This document shows, piece after piece, positions 1 through 9,927 of a stretch of DNA of 42,048 bases. The first letter of the stretch is position 1, and every line of letters begins with the position of its first letter. The stretch is from the NCBI GenBank assembly GCA_022616275.1, contig JAKEFB010000078.1, positions 1 through 42,048 of the forward strand, written 5' to 3'. A program made the position numbers and the translations under genes. Under the pieces are notes generated by a model, which was not told the DNA's origin, searched no databases, and worked only from the letters and a program-made list of their open reading frames with translations. Source of the stretch: Chloroflexota bacterium. GTDB taxonomy: Bacteria > Chloroflexota > Anaerolineae > Promineifilales > Promineifilaceae.

Positions 1-9
1 AGGTTAGCA

Positions 10-1665
10 ATGCGTTCAGACAGATTAAAGAAAGGCTATGACCGCGCCCCAGCGCGGGCCATGCTCAAAGCGGTTGGCTTTGACGACGAAGCGCTGGAGC
101 GGCCGCTGGTGGGGGTGGCTAACACCTGGATTGAGATCGGGCCGTGCAATTTTCATTTGCGCCGGCTGGCGTCTAAAGTGAAAGAGGGGATTCGCGCTGC
201 CGGGGGGACGCCAATGGAATTCAACACTGTCTCCATTTCCGATGGCATTGCTATGGGCACGGAGGGCATGAAAGCTTCCCTCATCAGCCGGGAAGTCATC
301 GCCGACTCGATTGAGCTGGTCGCCCGCGGCAACCAGTTCGACACCGTCGTGGCCCTCTCCGGCTGCGACAAGACCATTCCTGGCACGATCATGGCCCTGG
401 CCCGGCTGGACGTTCCCGGCCTGATGCTCTACGGCGGCTCCATCGCCCCCGGCCGCTTCGAGGGCCACGACGTCACCATCCAGGACGTTTTTGAAGCGGT
501 TGGGGCTTACGCCGCCGGCCGGATGACGGCCGAACAGTTGAAAGCCCTGGAAGATTCGGCCTGTCCCGGCGCCGGCGCTTGCGGTGGGCAATTCACCGCC
601 AACACGATGGCCACAGCGGCCGAGTTTCTGGGCATCTCGCCCATGGGCAGCGCCAGCGTACCGGCTATGAACTCGCTAAAAGACGAAGTGGCTTTTGCCG
701 CCGGCAAACTGGCGGTCGAGATGCTGCGCCAGGGGAGAACGGCCCGCCAGGTGCTCACCCGCCAGGCCATTGAGAACGCCATTGCTTCTGTCGCCGCCAC
801 CGGCGGCTCGACCAACGCCGTCCTGCACCTGCTGGCCATTGCCCGCGAGACCGGCGTGCCTCTAACCATTGACGTTTTTGACGAGATCAGCGCCCGCACC
901 CCCCTGCTGGCCGACCTCAAGCCGGGCGGCCGCTTTGTGGCCAACGATCTCTACCAGGCCGGCGGCGCCCGGCTGGTCGCCCGGCGGCTGCTCGACGCCG
1001 GCCTGCTACATGCCGACGCTCTGACCGTTACCGGGGAGACGATGGGTGAAGAAGCGCAGAAGGCGGTGGAGACGCCGGGGCAGGAAGTGGTCAGGCCGTT
1101 AGATAATCCCCTCAAACCAACCGGTGGCCTGGTCATTCTCCGGGGCAACCTGGCCCCGGAGGGCTGCGTGGTCAAGCTGGCTGGCCACGATTTGCGCCAC
1201 TATCGTGGCCCGGCCCGCGTTTTTAATTGCGAAGAGGACGCCTTTGCCGCCGTCCAGGCTGGGCAGATCGCGCCTGGCGACGTGGTGGTTATCCGCTACG
1301 AGGGGCCGAAAGGCGGCCCGGGTATGCGCGAGATGCTGGGCGTGACGGCGGCCATCGTCGGGGCCGGCCTGGGCGACTCGGTCGCTCTGTTAACCGACGG
1401 CCGCTTCTCCGGGGCGACGCACGGCCTGATGGCCGGGCACGTGGCCCCGGAGGCAGCCAACGGCGGCCCCATCGCCGCCCTGCGCGACGGCGACACCATT
1501 GTCTTTGACGTGGCCGGCCGGCGGCTGGACGTGGAGCTGTCTGCAACCGAACTCCAGGAGCGCCTCGGCCGCTGGCAGCCCCCCGCCCCCCGCTACACCA
1601 GCGGCGTCATGGCCAAGTACGCCCGGCTGGTTTCTTCGGCGGCCGAAGGGGCAGTCACAGGATAG
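10..1665 (+). CDS. ilvD: Dihydroxy-acid dehydratase
   Basis: Converts 2,3-dihydroxy-isovalerate and 2,3-dihydroxy-3-methylvalerate to the 2-keto acids, the third common step of valine and isoleucine synthesis (cytoplasmic). The 551-residue product has normal family length. Cys46 (IGPCNFH), Cys119 (SGCDKTIPG) and Cys191 ([12 protein letters not shown]) match the three conserved Fe-S cysteines. The GACGG form is the one associated with [2Fe-2S] dehydratases rather than the E. coli [4Fe-4S] type; that assignment is an inference. The C-terminal half has the expected [19 protein letters not shown] motif. ATG at 10 follows an AGG at the very edge of the window, so the promoter and any leader lie outside. 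It is the first visible gene of the ilv-leu operon and is separated from ilvB by a palindromic repeat. Confidence 0.97.
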   Translation: MRSDRLKKGYDRAPARAMLKAVGFDDEALERPLVGVANTWIEIGPCNFHLRRLASKVKEGIRAAGGTPMEFNTVSISDGIAMGTEGMKASLISREVIADSIELVARGNQFDTVVALSGCDKTIPGTIMALARLDVPGLMLYGGSIAPGRFEGHDVTIQDVFEAVGAYAAGRMTAEQLKALEDSACPGAGACGGQFTANTMATAAEFLGISPMGSASVPAMNSLKDEVAFAAGKLAVEMLRQGRTARQVLTRQAIENAIASVAATGGSTNAVLHLLAIARETGVPLTIDVFDEISARTPLLADLKPGGRFVANDLYQAGGARLVARRLLDAGLLHADALTVTGETMGEEAQKAVETPGQEVVRPLDNPLKPTGGLVILRGNLAPEGCVVKLAGHDLRHYRGPARVFNCEEDAFAAVQAGQIAPGDVVVIRYEGPKGGPGMREMLGVTAAIVGAGLGDSVALLTDGRFSGATHGLMAGHVAPEAANGGPIAALRDGDTIVFDVAGRRLDVELSATELQERLGRWQPPAPRYTSGVMAKYARLVSSAAEGAVTG

Positions 1666-1740
1666 GACTGAGGACTGAGTGATGAGCAATGAGCGATGAG
1701 TAGGGGCATGATGCATCATGCCCCTACTGGCAGCTTTTTA
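1665..1740. repeat. Intergenic tandem repeat plus 28-nt perfect palindrome
   Basis: The ilvD-ilvB gap starts with tandem words of the type GGACTGA and GATGAGCAATGAGCGATGAG. A perfect 28-nt palindrome follows at 1700-1727 (left arm GTAGGGGCATGATG), then CTTTTT at 1734-1739. The palindrome can form a 12-14 bp hairpin. Palindromes of the GTAGGGGC...GCCCCTAC type are, from general knowledge, common dispersed repeats in Chloroflexota and cyanobacteria. It may attenuate or process the message between ilvD and ilvB. Confidence 0.85.
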
Positions 1741-1757
1741 CGAGGAGAAGGGTAAGC

Positions 1758-3458
1758 ATGTTAAAAACTGGCGCTGAGATTATGTGGGAATGTCTGGTGC
1801 GGGAGGGAGTGGAGGTGGTCTTTGGCTATCCCGGCGGGGCCATTATGCCGGCCTACGACGCCATGCTGGACTACCCGGTCCACCACGTCCTGGTCCGCCA
1901 CGAGCAGGGGGCAGCCCACATGGCCGACGGCTACGCCCGGGCCTCGGGTAAGGTCGGGGTGGCCATGGCCACCTCCGGGCCGGGAGCGACCAACCTGGTC
2001 ACCGGCATCGGCACGGCCATGATGGATTCCTCGCCCATCGTCTGCATCACCGGCCAGGTCCCGGTCCACCTCATCGGCGGGGACGCTTTCCAGGAAACGG
2101 ACGTGACCGGCATTACCCTGCCCATCACCAAGCACAACTTCCTGGTTACCAGCGCCGGCGAAATGGCCGAAGTCGTCCGCGAGGCGTTTTACATCGCCCG
2201 CAGCGGCCGGCCCGGCCCAGTGCTCATTGACATCTGCAAAAATGCCCAGGTGGAAAAGGTCGAGTTTATCTACCCGGACGACCCGCAACTACCCGGCTAC
2301 CACCCGCCCAAACACGCCCCCCTGGAAGCATTACAAAAAGCGGCCCGGCTGATTGCCGAAGCGGAACGGCCGGTCATCCTGGTTGGCCACGGCGCGCTCA
2401 AGTCGGGGGCCATCGAAGAGCTGCGCCTCTTTGCCGCCAAGACGCAAACGCCCGTGGCCATGACGCTGCTGGGCCTGGGCTCCTTTCCCGCCTCCCACCC
2501 CCTCAGCCTGGGCATGATGGGTATGCACGGCGAGGCCTACTGCAACAACGCCATCCAGCAGGCCGACCTGTTGCTGGCCTTTGGCATGCGCTTCGATGAC
2601 CGGGTGACCGGCAACCTGCGCACCTACGCCCCCCGGGCCCGCAAAATCCATGTCGAAATTGACCCTTCAGAAATCCACAAAAACGTTCCCGTAGACGTGC
2701 CCCTGGTCGGCGATTTGAAGACGGTGCTGGGTGACCTGCTGCCCCTGGTGGGAGCGGGCGACCACGAAGAGTGGTTGGACCAGATTGCCGACTGGAAGAA
2801 GGATACTGAAGAGCGGGACATCCTGGCCTGGCCGGAAGACGGCCTGCTCTACTCTTCCCACGTCATTCGCGACCTGTGGCAATTCACCGGCGGCCAGTCC
2901 ATCGTCACCACCGACGTCGGCCAGCACCAGATGTGGGCCGCCCAGTACTACCACCTGGAGCAGCCTTACCACTTCATTACCTCCGGCGGCGCAGGCACGA
3001 TGGGCTTTGGCATGCCGGCCGCCATTGGCGCGTGGTTTGCCCACAAGGACCGTGAAATCTGGGCCATCGTCGGCGATGGCGGCTTCCAGATGACCCAGGC
3101 CGAGCTGGCCACAGCCGTCCAGGAGCAGGCCAACGTCAAGGTGGCCATTCTCAACAACAGCTACCTGGGCATGGTCCGCCAGTGGCAGGAATTTTTCTTT
3201 GAAAAGCGCTATTCGGCTGTCCACCTGAAGAACCCTGATTTCGTCAAGCTGGCCGAAGCCTACGGCATTCCCGCCCGGCGGGTGACCCAACGGGAGGAGA
3301 TTCAAGCGGCCGTAGAGTTTGCCCGGCGGACCCCCGGCCCGGTGGTGCTGGAATTTGTGGTCGAGATGGAAGAGGCCGTCTTCCCCATGGTCCCGGCCGG
3401 GGCCGACCTCGACGCCATGATCCGCCGCCCCGTCCGCCGCCAGCCGGCCGCCGCATAA
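1758..3458 (+). CDS. ilvB: Acetolactate synthase, large (catalytic) subunit
   Basis: ThDP-dependent condensation of pyruvate with pyruvate or 2-ketobutyrate, the first common step to valine, leucine and isoleucine. The 566-residue product shows the three ThDP-enzyme domains. The N-terminal domain has the catalytic glutamate (Glu49 in VRHEQGAAHMADGYARASG). A central FAD-type domain follows (LVGHGALKSGA, AFGMRFDDRVTGN). The C-terminal domain has the ThDP/Mg motif GDGGFQMTQAELATA ending in ILNNSYLGMVRQWQ, which marks true acetolactate synthase rather than other ThDP enzymes. ATG at 1758 is preceded by a GAGGAGAAGGG ribosome site. The regulatory subunit gene ilvN lies next, beyond a 129-nt repeat-filled gap. 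Confidence 0.97.
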   Translation: MLKTGAEIMWECLVREGVEVVFGYPGGAIMPAYDAMLDYPVHHVLVRHEQGAAHMADGYARASGKVGVAMATSGPGATNLVTGIGTAMMDSSPIVCITGQVPVHLIGGDAFQETDVTGITLPITKHNFLVTSAGEMAEVVREAFYIARSGRPGPVLIDICKNAQVEKVEFIYPDDPQLPGYHPPKHAPLEALQKAARLIAEAERPVILVGHGALKSGAIEELRLFAAKTQTPVAMTLLGLGSFPASHPLSLGMMGMHGEAYCNNAIQQADLLLAFGMRFDDRVTGNLRTYAPRARKIHVEIDPSEIHKNVPVDVPLVGDLKTVLGDLLPLVGAGDHEEWLDQIADWKKDTEERDILAWPEDGLLYSSHVIRDLWQFTGGQSIVTTDVGQHQMWAAQYYHLEQPYHFITSGGAGTMGFGMPAAIGAWFAHKDREIWAIVGDGGFQMTQAELATAVQEQANVKVAILNNSYLGMVRQWQEFFFEKRYSAVHLKNPDFVKLAEAYGIPARRVTQREEIQAAVEFARRTPGPVVLEFVVEMEEAVFPMVPAGADLDAMIRRPVRRQPAAA

Positions 3459-3462
3459 GCGT

Positions 3463-3572
3463 GTCAGGTGTTTCCGTGTCACGTGTCAAGTAGGGTTGTG
3501 TCAGGTGTTTCCGTGTCACGTGTCACGTAGCTTCAACTCACATGACACTTGATACATGACACATGACACTTG
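3463..3572. repeat. TGTCA-family intergenic repeat with inverted halves
   Basis: The left half carries repeated GTGTCA words (GTGTCAGGTGTTTCCGTGTCACG occurs twice with variation). The right half carries the complement (CATGACAC three times), so the region can fold into a long imperfect hairpin. A second locus of the same family lies between leuD and cimA (9814-9920). The ilvN ribosome-binding site begins immediately after it. Confidence 0.85.
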
Positions 3573-3587
3573 GAAAAGGAGATTTTT

Positions 3588-4220
3588 ATGCGACAGACGT
3601 TAATTGCTATCGTGGAAAATAAGCCGGGGGTGCTTAACCGGGTGGCCTCGCTCTTCCGCCGCCGCAATTTCAACATTGACTCGTTGAACGTCGGCCGGAC
3701 GGAAAACCCCGGCGTGTCGCGGATGACCATCGTCGTCAACAGCCGCGAAGCTGAAGCCCGCAAGGTCGAGGCCAACCTGTACAAGCTGGTCAACGTCATT
3801 GACGTCCAGGACGTGACCAACCAGCCGGCCGTCCTGCGTGAGCTGGCCCTCATCAAGGTCGCCGCCACGCCCGAACACCGCAGTGAAATTATTAGCCTGG
3901 CCGACATCTTTAAGGCCAAGATCGTGGACGTCTGCCCCGAATCGCTCATCCTCCAACTGGCGGCTTCGGAAGAGCGGGTGGACAGCCTGATTGAGCTGCT
4001 GCGCCCCTGGGGCGTCGTCGAAATCGTTCGCACCGGCCACGTGGCTATGATGCGCGGTACGGCCGACGGCGTGCGCCACACCCCTGGCGCCAGCGGCCGC
4101 AAGCCGGCCACCAACGGCCACGGCAATGGCCGCCATGCCCTTGAAGAGATAGAGCCTGAAGTCGAACAAGAAGCTTTTGAGGAAGAAGAGTTACCCACGC
4201 TGGCTATGGAGAAAGAATAA
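3588..4220 (+). CDS. ilvN: Acetolactate synthase, small (regulatory) subunit with acidic C-terminal tail
   Basis: Regulatory partner of IlvB that confers valine feedback. An N-terminal ACT domain covers residues about 1-78 ([20 protein letters not shown], then [20 protein letters not shown]). The C-terminal ALS_ss domain follows ([41 protein letters not shown]). ATG at 3588 is chosen because GGAG at 3578-3581 precedes it at good spacing; an in-frame TTG at 3570 would swallow that site. The product is 210 residues, against about 160-170 for typical bacterial IlvN. The excess is a low-complexity tail of about 45 residues, glycine/asparagine-rich then strongly acidic ([17 protein letters not shown]). 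Its stop lies 2 nt before the ilvC start, so the two are probably translationally coupled. Confidence 0.95.
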   Translation: MRQTLIAIVENKPGVLNRVASLFRRRNFNIDSLNVGRTENPGVSRMTIVVNSREAEARKVEANLYKLVNVIDVQDVTNQPAVLRELALIKVAATPEHRSEIISLADIFKAKIVDVCPESLILQLAASEERVDSLIELLRPWGVVEIVRTGHVAMMRGTADGVRHTPGASGRKPATNGHGNGRHALEEIEPEVEQEAFEEEELPTLAMEKE

Positions 4221-4222
4221 TA

Positions 4223-5236
4223 ATGGCAACCATTTATTACGACCAGGACGCCAACCCGGCGCTCATTCACAACAGCAAAGTGGCCGTCGTCGGCTACGGC
4301 TCCCAGGGCCACGCCCACGCCCTGAATCTACGCGACAGCGGCGTAGACGTGACCGTCGGCCTGCGGCCCGGCAGCAAATCGTGGGCCAAAGCCACGGCCG
4401 AGGAGCTGAAGGTAGAACCGGTGGCCGCGGCCGCCACCTGGGCCGATACGATTATGATCCTGGCCCCGGATACCACGCAGCCGGCCATCTATGCTGAGCA
4501 CATCGCCCCCCACCTGGCCCCCGGCAAGACCCTCATGTTCGCCCACGGCTTTAACATTCGCTTTGGCGCTATCGTTCCCCCGGCCGGGGTGGACGTGAGC
4601 ATGGTCGCTCCCAAAGCCCCTGGCCACCGCGTCCGGGAGGTGTTTGTCGAGGGTGGCGGAACGCCCTGCCTGCTGGCCGTCCACCAGGACGCCAGCGGCC
4701 AGGCCAGGGAGAACGCCATTGCCTACGCCTGGGGCCTGGGCGGGACCCGCGCCGGCGTGCTGGCCACCACCTTCGCCGAAGAAACGGAGACGGACCTCTT
4801 TGGCGAGCAGGCCGTTCTCTGCGGCGGCGTTTCCGCCCTGGTCAAGGCCGGCTTCGAGACGCTGGTAGAAGCCGGTTACCAGCCGGAGGTGGCCTACTTC
4901 GAGTGTATGCACGAGCTGAAGCTGATCGTAGACCTCTTCTACCGGGGTGGCCTCAACTTCATGCGTTACTCCGTCTCCGACACGGCCGAGCACGGCGACT
5001 ACACTGCCGGCGAGCGAATCATCACCGAGGAAACACGCTACGAGATGAGCCAGATTTTGCGGGAAATCCGGGACGGCTCCTATGCCCGCAAGTGGATCGA
5101 GGAGAACCAGAACGGCCGGCCCTGGTTCAACACCGAACGCCGCCGCCAGCAGGAGCACCTCATCGAGCAAGTCGGCGCGGACCTGCGCGGCATGATGCCC
5201 TTCGTCAACCCCGTCACCGTCCGGCCGGGCGATTAA
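4223..5236 (+). CDS. ilvC: Ketol-acid reductoisomerase (class I)
   Basis: Mg- and NADPH-dependent isomeroreduction of acetolactate and acetohydroxybutyrate. The 337-residue length is that of class I enzymes. The N-terminal Rossmann domain has [19 protein letters not shown] and the cofactor-specificity loop GLRPGSKSW. The C-terminal knotted domain has the metal ligands in [12 protein letters not shown] and the substrate-binding [15 protein letters not shown] at 4223 follows the ilvN stop directly (TAATAATG). It sits in the expected ilvBNC order. Confidence 0.97.
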   Translation: MATIYYDQDANPALIHNSKVAVVGYGSQGHAHALNLRDSGVDVTVGLRPGSKSWAKATAEELKVEPVAAAATWADTIMILAPDTTQPAIYAEHIAPHLAPGKTLMFAHGFNIRFGAIVPPAGVDVSMVAPKAPGHRVREVFVEGGGTPCLLAVHQDASGQARENAIAYAWGLGGTRAGVLATTFAEETETDLFGEQAVLCGGVSALVKAGFETLVEAGYQPEVAYFECMHELKLIVDLFYRGGLNFMRYSVSDTAEHGDYTAGERIITEETRYEMSQILREIRDGSYARKWIEENQNGRPWFNTERRRQQEHLIEQVGADLRGMMPFVNPVTVRPGD

Positions 5237-5244
5237 GGAATTGG

Positions 5245-5379
5245 GACGCAGATTTTCATGATAACCGCTGATTGCTTTATCGCGAATAACGCAAATGGGC
5301 GAATGGCGCCAATCTTTTTTAATAATCATTCGAGCTTCGCGTTTTATATCTGCGTCATCTGCGTTCATCAGCGTCCAGT
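5245..5379. repeat. GCGAAT/GACGCAGAT-type intergenic palindromic repeat
   Basis: The 162-nt gap between ilvC and leuA contains inverted arms GACGCAGAT (5245-5253) and ATCTGCGTC (5348-5356). A core of GCGAATAACGCAAATGGGCG words closely resembles the repeats at 25618-25700 and 30083-30173. There is no ORF of note. A weak AGGA at 5386-5389 serves leuA. Confidence 0.8.
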
Positions 5380-5398
5380 CTCCACAGGATAGAAAACA

Positions 5399-7048
5399 AT
5401 GAGTGGAAATTACATCCGTATTTTTGATACCACGTTGCGTGACGGCGAGCAGTCGCCGGGGGCGACGCTGACCTCGGCCGAAAAGCTGGAGATTGCCCGG
5501 ACCCTGGCCCGGTTGGGGGTGGACATCATCGAAGCCGGCTTCCCGGCCGCCTCGCCCGACGACCTGGAAGCGGTCCGCCGCATTGCTCTGGAGGTTGGCC
5601 ACCTGCCGGGTCCGGCCGGCCAGCCGCCGGTCATTTGTGGCCTGGCCCGGGCCACCCGGAGCGACATTGACCGGGCCTGGGAAGCAGTCCAGCACGCCGC
5701 CCGGCCGCGCATCCACACCTTCCTGGCCACCTCGCCTATCCACATGAAATATAAGCTGCGCCTGGACCCCGAGGAGGTCGTCGAGCAGGTGCGAGAGATG
5801 GTCGCCTACGCCCGGAGCACCTGCGCCGACGTCGAATTTTCTCCCGAGGACGCCGGCCGGAGCGACCCGGAATTTCTCTACCTGGTCCTGGGCGAAGCCA
5901 TCAAGGCCGGGGCGACGATATTGAACATTCCCGATACGGTCGGTTATACCACCCCGGACGAATTTGGCGCGCTGATCGCCGGCATCGTCGCCCACACACC
6001 AGGTGTCGAAGACGTCGTCGTCTCCGTCCACTGCCACAACGACCTGGGGCTGGCCACGGCCAACACCCTGGCCGGGCTGCGGGCCGGCGCCCGGCAGGCC
6101 GAAGTGACGATCAACGGCATTGGCGAGCGGGCCGGCAACACCTCGTTGGAAGAGGTAGTCATAGCCCTGCACACCCGCCGGCCGGTCTTCAACCTGGAAA
6201 CGGGCATTGACACCACCCAGATCATCCGCGCCAGCCGGCTGGTCTCCAATTACACCGGCATCCCCGTCCAGCCCAACAAGGCCATCGTCGGCGCTAACGC
6301 TTTCGCCCACGAGGCTGGCATTCACCAGGACGGGATGCTCAAGCACAACGAGACCTACGAAATCATGCGGCCGGAAACGGTCGGCCTGCAGCGCTCCACC
6401 CTGGTCCTGGGCAAGCATTCCGGCCGGCACGCCTTTCGGGTGCGGCTGGCCGAGATGGGCTACGACCTGAGCGAAGGTGAATTAACCGAGGCCTTTGCCC
6501 GTTTCAAAGAGCTGGCCGACAAGAAAAAACATATCGCCGACGCCGACCTGGCCGCCCTCATTACCGACCAACTGTACCAGCCGCGCGAAGTCTACATCCT
6601 GGACGGCCTGCAGGTCGCCTGCGGCACGATGGGTATGCCCACGGCCACGGTCCGCCTCACCGGGCCCGATGGCCAGCAACACATCCAGGCGGCCGTCGGC
6701 ACCGGCCCGGTGGACGCTACCTACAAGGCCATTGACGCCATCGTCCAGGCCCCCAACACACTGCTGGAATTTGCTGTCCGCTCCGTTACTGAGGGCATTG
6801 ACGCCATCGGCGAGGTGACCGTCCGCCTGGAGGCCCACAACGGCGCCACCCACCAGCGCACCTCGCCCCAGAGCGGGCAGCCCCGGCCGCGCACCTTCGG
6901 CGGCCACGGGGCCGACACAGACATCATCGTCGCCAGCGCCAAAGCCTACCTGACCGCCCTGAACAAACTGCTGGTGGCCAGCGGCCGCTACGACGCCCAG
7001 GTAGAGGCAGAGCATCCGGCCGTTGTCGCGGCGCAAGTGGTGGCTTAA
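5399..7048 (+). CDS. leuA: 2-isopropylmalate synthase
   Basis: Condenses acetyl-CoA with 2-ketoisovalerate, the committed step of leucine synthesis. The 549-residue product has an HMGL-like TIM barrel ([17 protein letters not shown] near residue 10, [16 protein letters not shown] metal ligands, [14 protein letters not shown]). A C-terminal allosteric LeuA dimer domain gives leucine feedback (residues about 390-520). The pairing of GERAGNTS with NPPE-like barrel features marks LeuA; cimA downstream is the divergent paralogue. ATG at 5399 has a weak AGGA 9 nt upstream. The TAA stop overlaps the ATG of the methyltransferase gene (TAATG), implying coupled translation. Confidence 0.96.
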   Translation: MSGNYIRIFDTTLRDGEQSPGATLTSAEKLEIARTLARLGVDIIEAGFPAASPDDLEAVRRIALEVGHLPGPAGQPPVICGLARATRSDIDRAWEAVQHAARPRIHTFLATSPIHMKYKLRLDPEEVVEQVREMVAYARSTCADVEFSPEDAGRSDPEFLYLVLGEAIKAGATILNIPDTVGYTTPDEFGALIAGIVAHTPGVEDVVVSVHCHNDLGLATANTLAGLRAGARQAEVTINGIGERAGNTSLEEVVIALHTRRPVFNLETGIDTTQIIRASRLVSNYTGIPVQPNKAIVGANAFAHEAGIHQDGMLKHNETYEIMRPETVGLQRSTLVLGKHSGRHAFRVRLAEMGYDLSEGELTEAFARFKELADKKKHIADADLAALITDQLYQPREVYILDGLQVACGTMGMPTATVRLTGPDGQQHIQAAVGTGPVDATYKAIDAIVQAPNTLLEFAVRSVTEGIDAIGEVTVRLEAHNGATHQRTSPQSGQPRPRTFGGHGADTDIIVASAKAYLTALNKLLVASGRYDAQVEAEHPAVVAAQVVA

Positions 7049-7785
7049 TGTCTTATAATTACACCGTCTGGCAGACCCCAGAACTGGCGCATACCTACCT
7101 GACCGGCGTGCGCGGCGCTATCCCCCTGGCCCAGGAACAAATCAGCGTCGTGCTACACCTCATTCGTCTGGCCCGGCCAGCCCTCAGTACCTTCCTCGAC
7201 CTGGGCTGCGGCGACGGTGTTCTGGGCCACGCTATTCTTGACGAGCATCCAACAGCCAGCGGCGTCTTTGTAGATTTTTCCGAGCCAATGCTGGCCGCTG
7301 CCCAGGAGCGGCTAAGTCACTACCGGCACACTGCCTTTCTACAATTGGATTATGGCGACCCAGCCTGGGTCCGGCCGGTGGCCGCCTACGCCCCCTTCGA
7401 TCTTATCGTGTCCGGCTATTCCATCCATCACCAACCAGACGCGCGCAAGCGGGCGATTTACGCCGAGTTGTACCATTTACTGCAACCGGGCGGCCTTTTC
7501 CTCAACCTGGAACACGTCGCTTCCCACACCACATGGGGAGAACAGGCTTTTGACCACTATTTCTTAGACAGCCTTTATACCTTTCACCGGCAAAATGGCG
7601 GCCGCAAGTCGCGAGAGCAAATCAATCGCGACTACTACGAACGGCCGGACAAAGCCGCCAACATCCTGGCCCTGGTCGAGACTCAATGTGAGTGGCTGCG
7701 CCAGATCGGCTTCGATCACGTGGACTGTTTCCTGAAAATCTTCGAGCTGGCCCTGTTCGGCGGCATCAAACCGGAGAAGCAATGA
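7048..7785 (+). CDS. Class I SAM-dependent methyltransferase, function unknown
   Basis: The 245-residue protein has a Rossmann-type methyltransferase fold: motif [19 protein letters not shown] (residues about 50-67), an acidic strand-2 end [15 protein letters not shown], motif post-[11 protein letters not shown] and motif [21 protein letters not shown]. This resembles the ubiE/Methyltransf_25 group of small-molecule methyltransferases. The gene overlaps leuA by 1 nt at its start and leuC by 4 nt at its end (ATGA), so it is an integral member of the leu operon rather than a passenger. No step of leucine synthesis needs a methyltransferase, so its substrate cannot be read from context. The class call is firm; a specific function is not. 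Confidence 0.85.
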   Translation: MSYNYTVWQTPELAHTYLTGVRGAIPLAQEQISVVLHLIRLARPALSTFLDLGCGDGVLGHAILDEHPTASGVFVDFSEPMLAAAQERLSHYRHTAFLQLDYGDPAWVRPVAAYAPFDLIVSGYSIHHQPDARKRAIYAELYHLLQPGGLFLNLEHVASHTTWGEQAFDHYFLDSLYTFHRQNGGRKSREQINRDYYERPDKAANILALVETQCEWLRQIGFDHVDCFLKIFELALFGGIKPEKQ

Positions 7786-9197
7786 CACAACCGCGTACGC
7801 TCTTCGACAAAATTTGGGACTCACACGTCGTCGTCCAGGAGCCGGGATCGCCGGCCGTGCTGTATATAGACCTGCACCTGGTCCACGAAGTCACCTCGCC
7901 CCAGGCCTTCGACGGCCTGCGGGTCAGGGGGCTGCGGGTGCGCCGGCCGGACCGGACGGTGGCGACGATGGACCACTCCATACCCACCACCCCGCCCTCC
8001 CTGACGGTTGTAGACGAGATGGCCGCCCGCCAGTTGCGCCAGTTGCAGATCAATTGCCAGGAATTCGGCATCCCCCTCTACGACTTCGACAGTCCCGACC
8101 GGGGCATCGTCCACGTCATTGGCCCGGAACTGGGGTTGACCCAACCCGGCCTGACCATCGTTTGCGGCGACAGCCACACCTCCACCCACGGCGCCTTTGG
8201 CGCGCTGGCCTTTGGCATCGGCACCAGCGAGGTGGAGCACGTCCTGGCCAGCCAATGCCTCCTGCAATACCGGCCGAAGACGTTCCAGGTTAACTTCACC
8301 GGCCGGCTCGGCCGGGGGGTAACAGCCAAAGACATGATCCTGGCCCTGATTGCCCAGATTGGCGTCGGCGGTGGGGCCGGTCACGTCTTTGAATACGGTG
8401 GCCCGGCCGTCCAGGCTCTCTCCATGGAAGCGCGGATGACGCTGTGCAACATGTCCATTGAGGGCGGGGCGCGGGCCGGGCTGGTCGCCCCTGACGACAC
8501 CACCTTTGAATACCTGGCCGGCCGGCCCTTTGCTCCCCAAGGTGCGGCCTGGGAGCAGGCCCTGGCCGGCTGGCGCGTTCTACCGACCGACGAAGGCGCT
8601 GCCTTCGACCGAACTATCACCATCCCCGTAGACGACCTGGAGCCGATGATCACTTACGGCACCAACCCCGGCATGGGCCTGCCCATCAGCCGGCCGGTGC
8701 CCGACCCCGGCCAGGAACCGGACCTCAATCGCCGGACTACGCTGGAGAAAGCTCTGCGCTACATGGACCTGCAGCCGGGGCGGTCGTTGCTGGGTCACAA
8801 GGTGGACGTGGTCTTTATCGGCAGTTGCACCAATTCTCGCCTGTCCGATCTGCGCCTGGCGGCCGGCCTGATCCAGGGGCGCAAAGTGGCCGAAGGGGTG
8901 CGCATGCTGGTCGTACCCGGCTCGGAAACCGTCCGCCGCCAGGCCGAAGCCGAAGGGCTGGACCGCATCTTCCGCGAGGCCGGCGCGGAGTGGCGGCTGG
9001 CCGGCTGCTCGATGTGTATCGCCATGAACGGCGACCAACTGGAGCCGGGCCAGTACGCCGTCAGCACCAGCAACCGCAACTTTGAGGGCCGCCAGGGCAA
9101 AGGCGGCCGGACCTTCCTGGCCAGCCCCCTGACGGCCGTGGCCACGGCCGTCAACGGCTGTGTGACCGACCCCAGGACGTTGCTGAATGAGTGCTGA
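7782..9197 (+). CDS. leuC: 3-isopropylmalate dehydratase large subunit
   Basis: With LeuD, isomerises 2- to 3-isopropylmalate, and probably citramalate to 3-methylmalate in the CimA route. The aconitase-type 471-residue protein has [20 protein letters not shown], and its three [4Fe-4S] cysteines sit in [14 protein letters not shown] and [15 protein letters not shown] at 7782 ([17 protein letters not shown]) matches family N-termini and overlaps the preceding stop (ATGA). A longer in-frame reading from 7692 only extends back into the methyltransferase gene. The gene is followed by a short GAGGACT repeat and then leuD. Confidence 0.96.
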   Translation: MTQPRTLFDKIWDSHVVVQEPGSPAVLYIDLHLVHEVTSPQAFDGLRVRGLRVRRPDRTVATMDHSIPTTPPSLTVVDEMAARQLRQLQINCQEFGIPLYDFDSPDRGIVHVIGPELGLTQPGLTIVCGDSHTSTHGAFGALAFGIGTSEVEHVLASQCLLQYRPKTFQVNFTGRLGRGVTAKDMILALIAQIGVGGGAGHVFEYGGPAVQALSMEARMTLCNMSIEGGARAGLVAPDDTTFEYLAGRPFAPQGAAWEQALAGWRVLPTDEGAAFDRTITIPVDDLEPMITYGTNPGMGLPISRPVPDPGQEPDLNRRTTLEKALRYMDLQPGRSLLGHKVDVVFIGSCTNSRLSDLRLAAGLIQGRKVAEGVRMLVVPGSETVRRQAEAEGLDRIFREAGAEWRLAGCSMCIAMNGDQLEPGQYAVSTSNRNFEGRQGKGGRTFLASPLTAVATAVNGCVTDPRTLLNEC

Positions 9198-9220
9198 GGA
9201 CTGAGGACTGAGGACTGAGG
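9196..9220. repeat. GAGGACT tandem repeat
   Basis: Three tandem copies of GAGGACT (heptamer spacing) fill the 23-nt leuC-leuD gap and also provide the only purine-rich ribosome-site-like sequence (CTGAGG) before the leuD ATG. The same heptamer type occurs at 1665-1680 after ilvD. Confidence 0.8.
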
Positions 9221-9811
9221 ATGGAACCGTTCAGACAGTTAATTTCTCATGTGGTCCCGTTGCCCTATAACGACGTGGACACGGACCAGATTATTCCGGC
9301 GAATTATCTGAAAGTGACCACCCGCGACGGGCTGGTGGATGGCCTCTTTGCCCGCTGGCGCTACCGGCCGGACGGCAGCCTGAACCCTGACTTCCCCCTG
9401 AACCGGCCGGAACACCAGGGGGCGCGCATCCTGCTGGCCGGCGACAATTTCGGCTGCGGTTCCTCCCGCGAACACGCCCCCTGGGCCCTGGCCGGCTGGG
9501 GCTTCCAGGCCGTCATCAGCACCTCCTTCGCCGACATTTTCTGCAACAACGCCCTCAAAAACGGCCTGCTGCCGGTCGTCGTGGACGTGACGACCCAGCA
9601 GCAATTGTTTTCGCTGGTCGCCGAAGAGCCGGACGTGGACGTGACGATTGATCTCGCCAGCCAGACCCTCACCCTGCCCGACGGCCGGCGGGTGACGTTC
9701 CCCATTGATGCCTTCAGCAAGACCTGCCTGCTGGAAGGCATTGACCAGCTTGGGTATCTGCTGAAGCACGAAGTGGCCATTGCTGCTTACGAACAAGGGA
9801 ATGTCAAGTGA
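9221..9811 (+). CDS. leuD: 3-isopropylmalate dehydratase small subunit
   Basis: Swivel-domain partner of LeuC. The 196-residue product shows the typical start (LISHVVPLPYNDVDTDQIIPANYLK), the substrate-binding FGCGSSREHAPWAL and FADIFCNNALKNGLLPV. Length and motifs match the bacterial LeuD of about 200 residues rather than the shorter archaeal or citraconase types. ATG at 9221 directly follows the GAGGACT repeat. LeuCD is the only isomerase in the window and would serve both LeuA and CimA products. Confidence 0.96.
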   Translation: MEPFRQLISHVVPLPYNDVDTDQIIPANYLKVTTRDGLVDGLFARWRYRPDGSLNPDFPLNRPEHQGARILLAGDNFGCGSSREHAPWALAGWGFQAVISTSFADIFCNNALKNGLLPVVVDVTTQQQLFSLVAEEPDVDVTIDLASQTLTLPDGRRVTFPIDAFSKTCLLEGIDQLGYLLKHEVAIAAYEQGNVK

Positions 9812-9813
9812 TT

Positions 9814-9921
9814 CAGTGTCAAGTGTCAAGTGTTTGAGCTTTGCCTTGCAAAGCCTGTCAAGCATGACACGGCACCTGCCACATGACACCTGACACCTGA
9901 CACATGACACCTGACACGGAA
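9814..9921. repeat. TGTCA-family intergenic repeat with central CCTTG-loop hairpin
   Basis: Left half: TGTCAAGTGTCAAGTG. Right half: repeated CATGACAC/CTGACAC words (CTGACAC occurs three times). In the middle is a 17-nt palindrome at 9838-9854 (GCTTTGCCTTGCAAAGC). Its CCTTG core recurs in the repeats at 22534-22552 and 27617-27633. The cimA start follows at 9928. Confidence 0.85.
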
Positions 9922-9927
9922 ACTACC

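Noticed and set aside
4328-6430. A 700-codon minus-strand open frame opposite ilvC and leuA
   Set aside because: It lies wholly antisense to two clearly conserved genes and its translation is a GC-rich shadow with no family features.
9196-9220. Possible CRISPR-like array at the tandem repeats
   Set aside because: Units are 7-12 nt without spacers, and no cas genes occur in the window.
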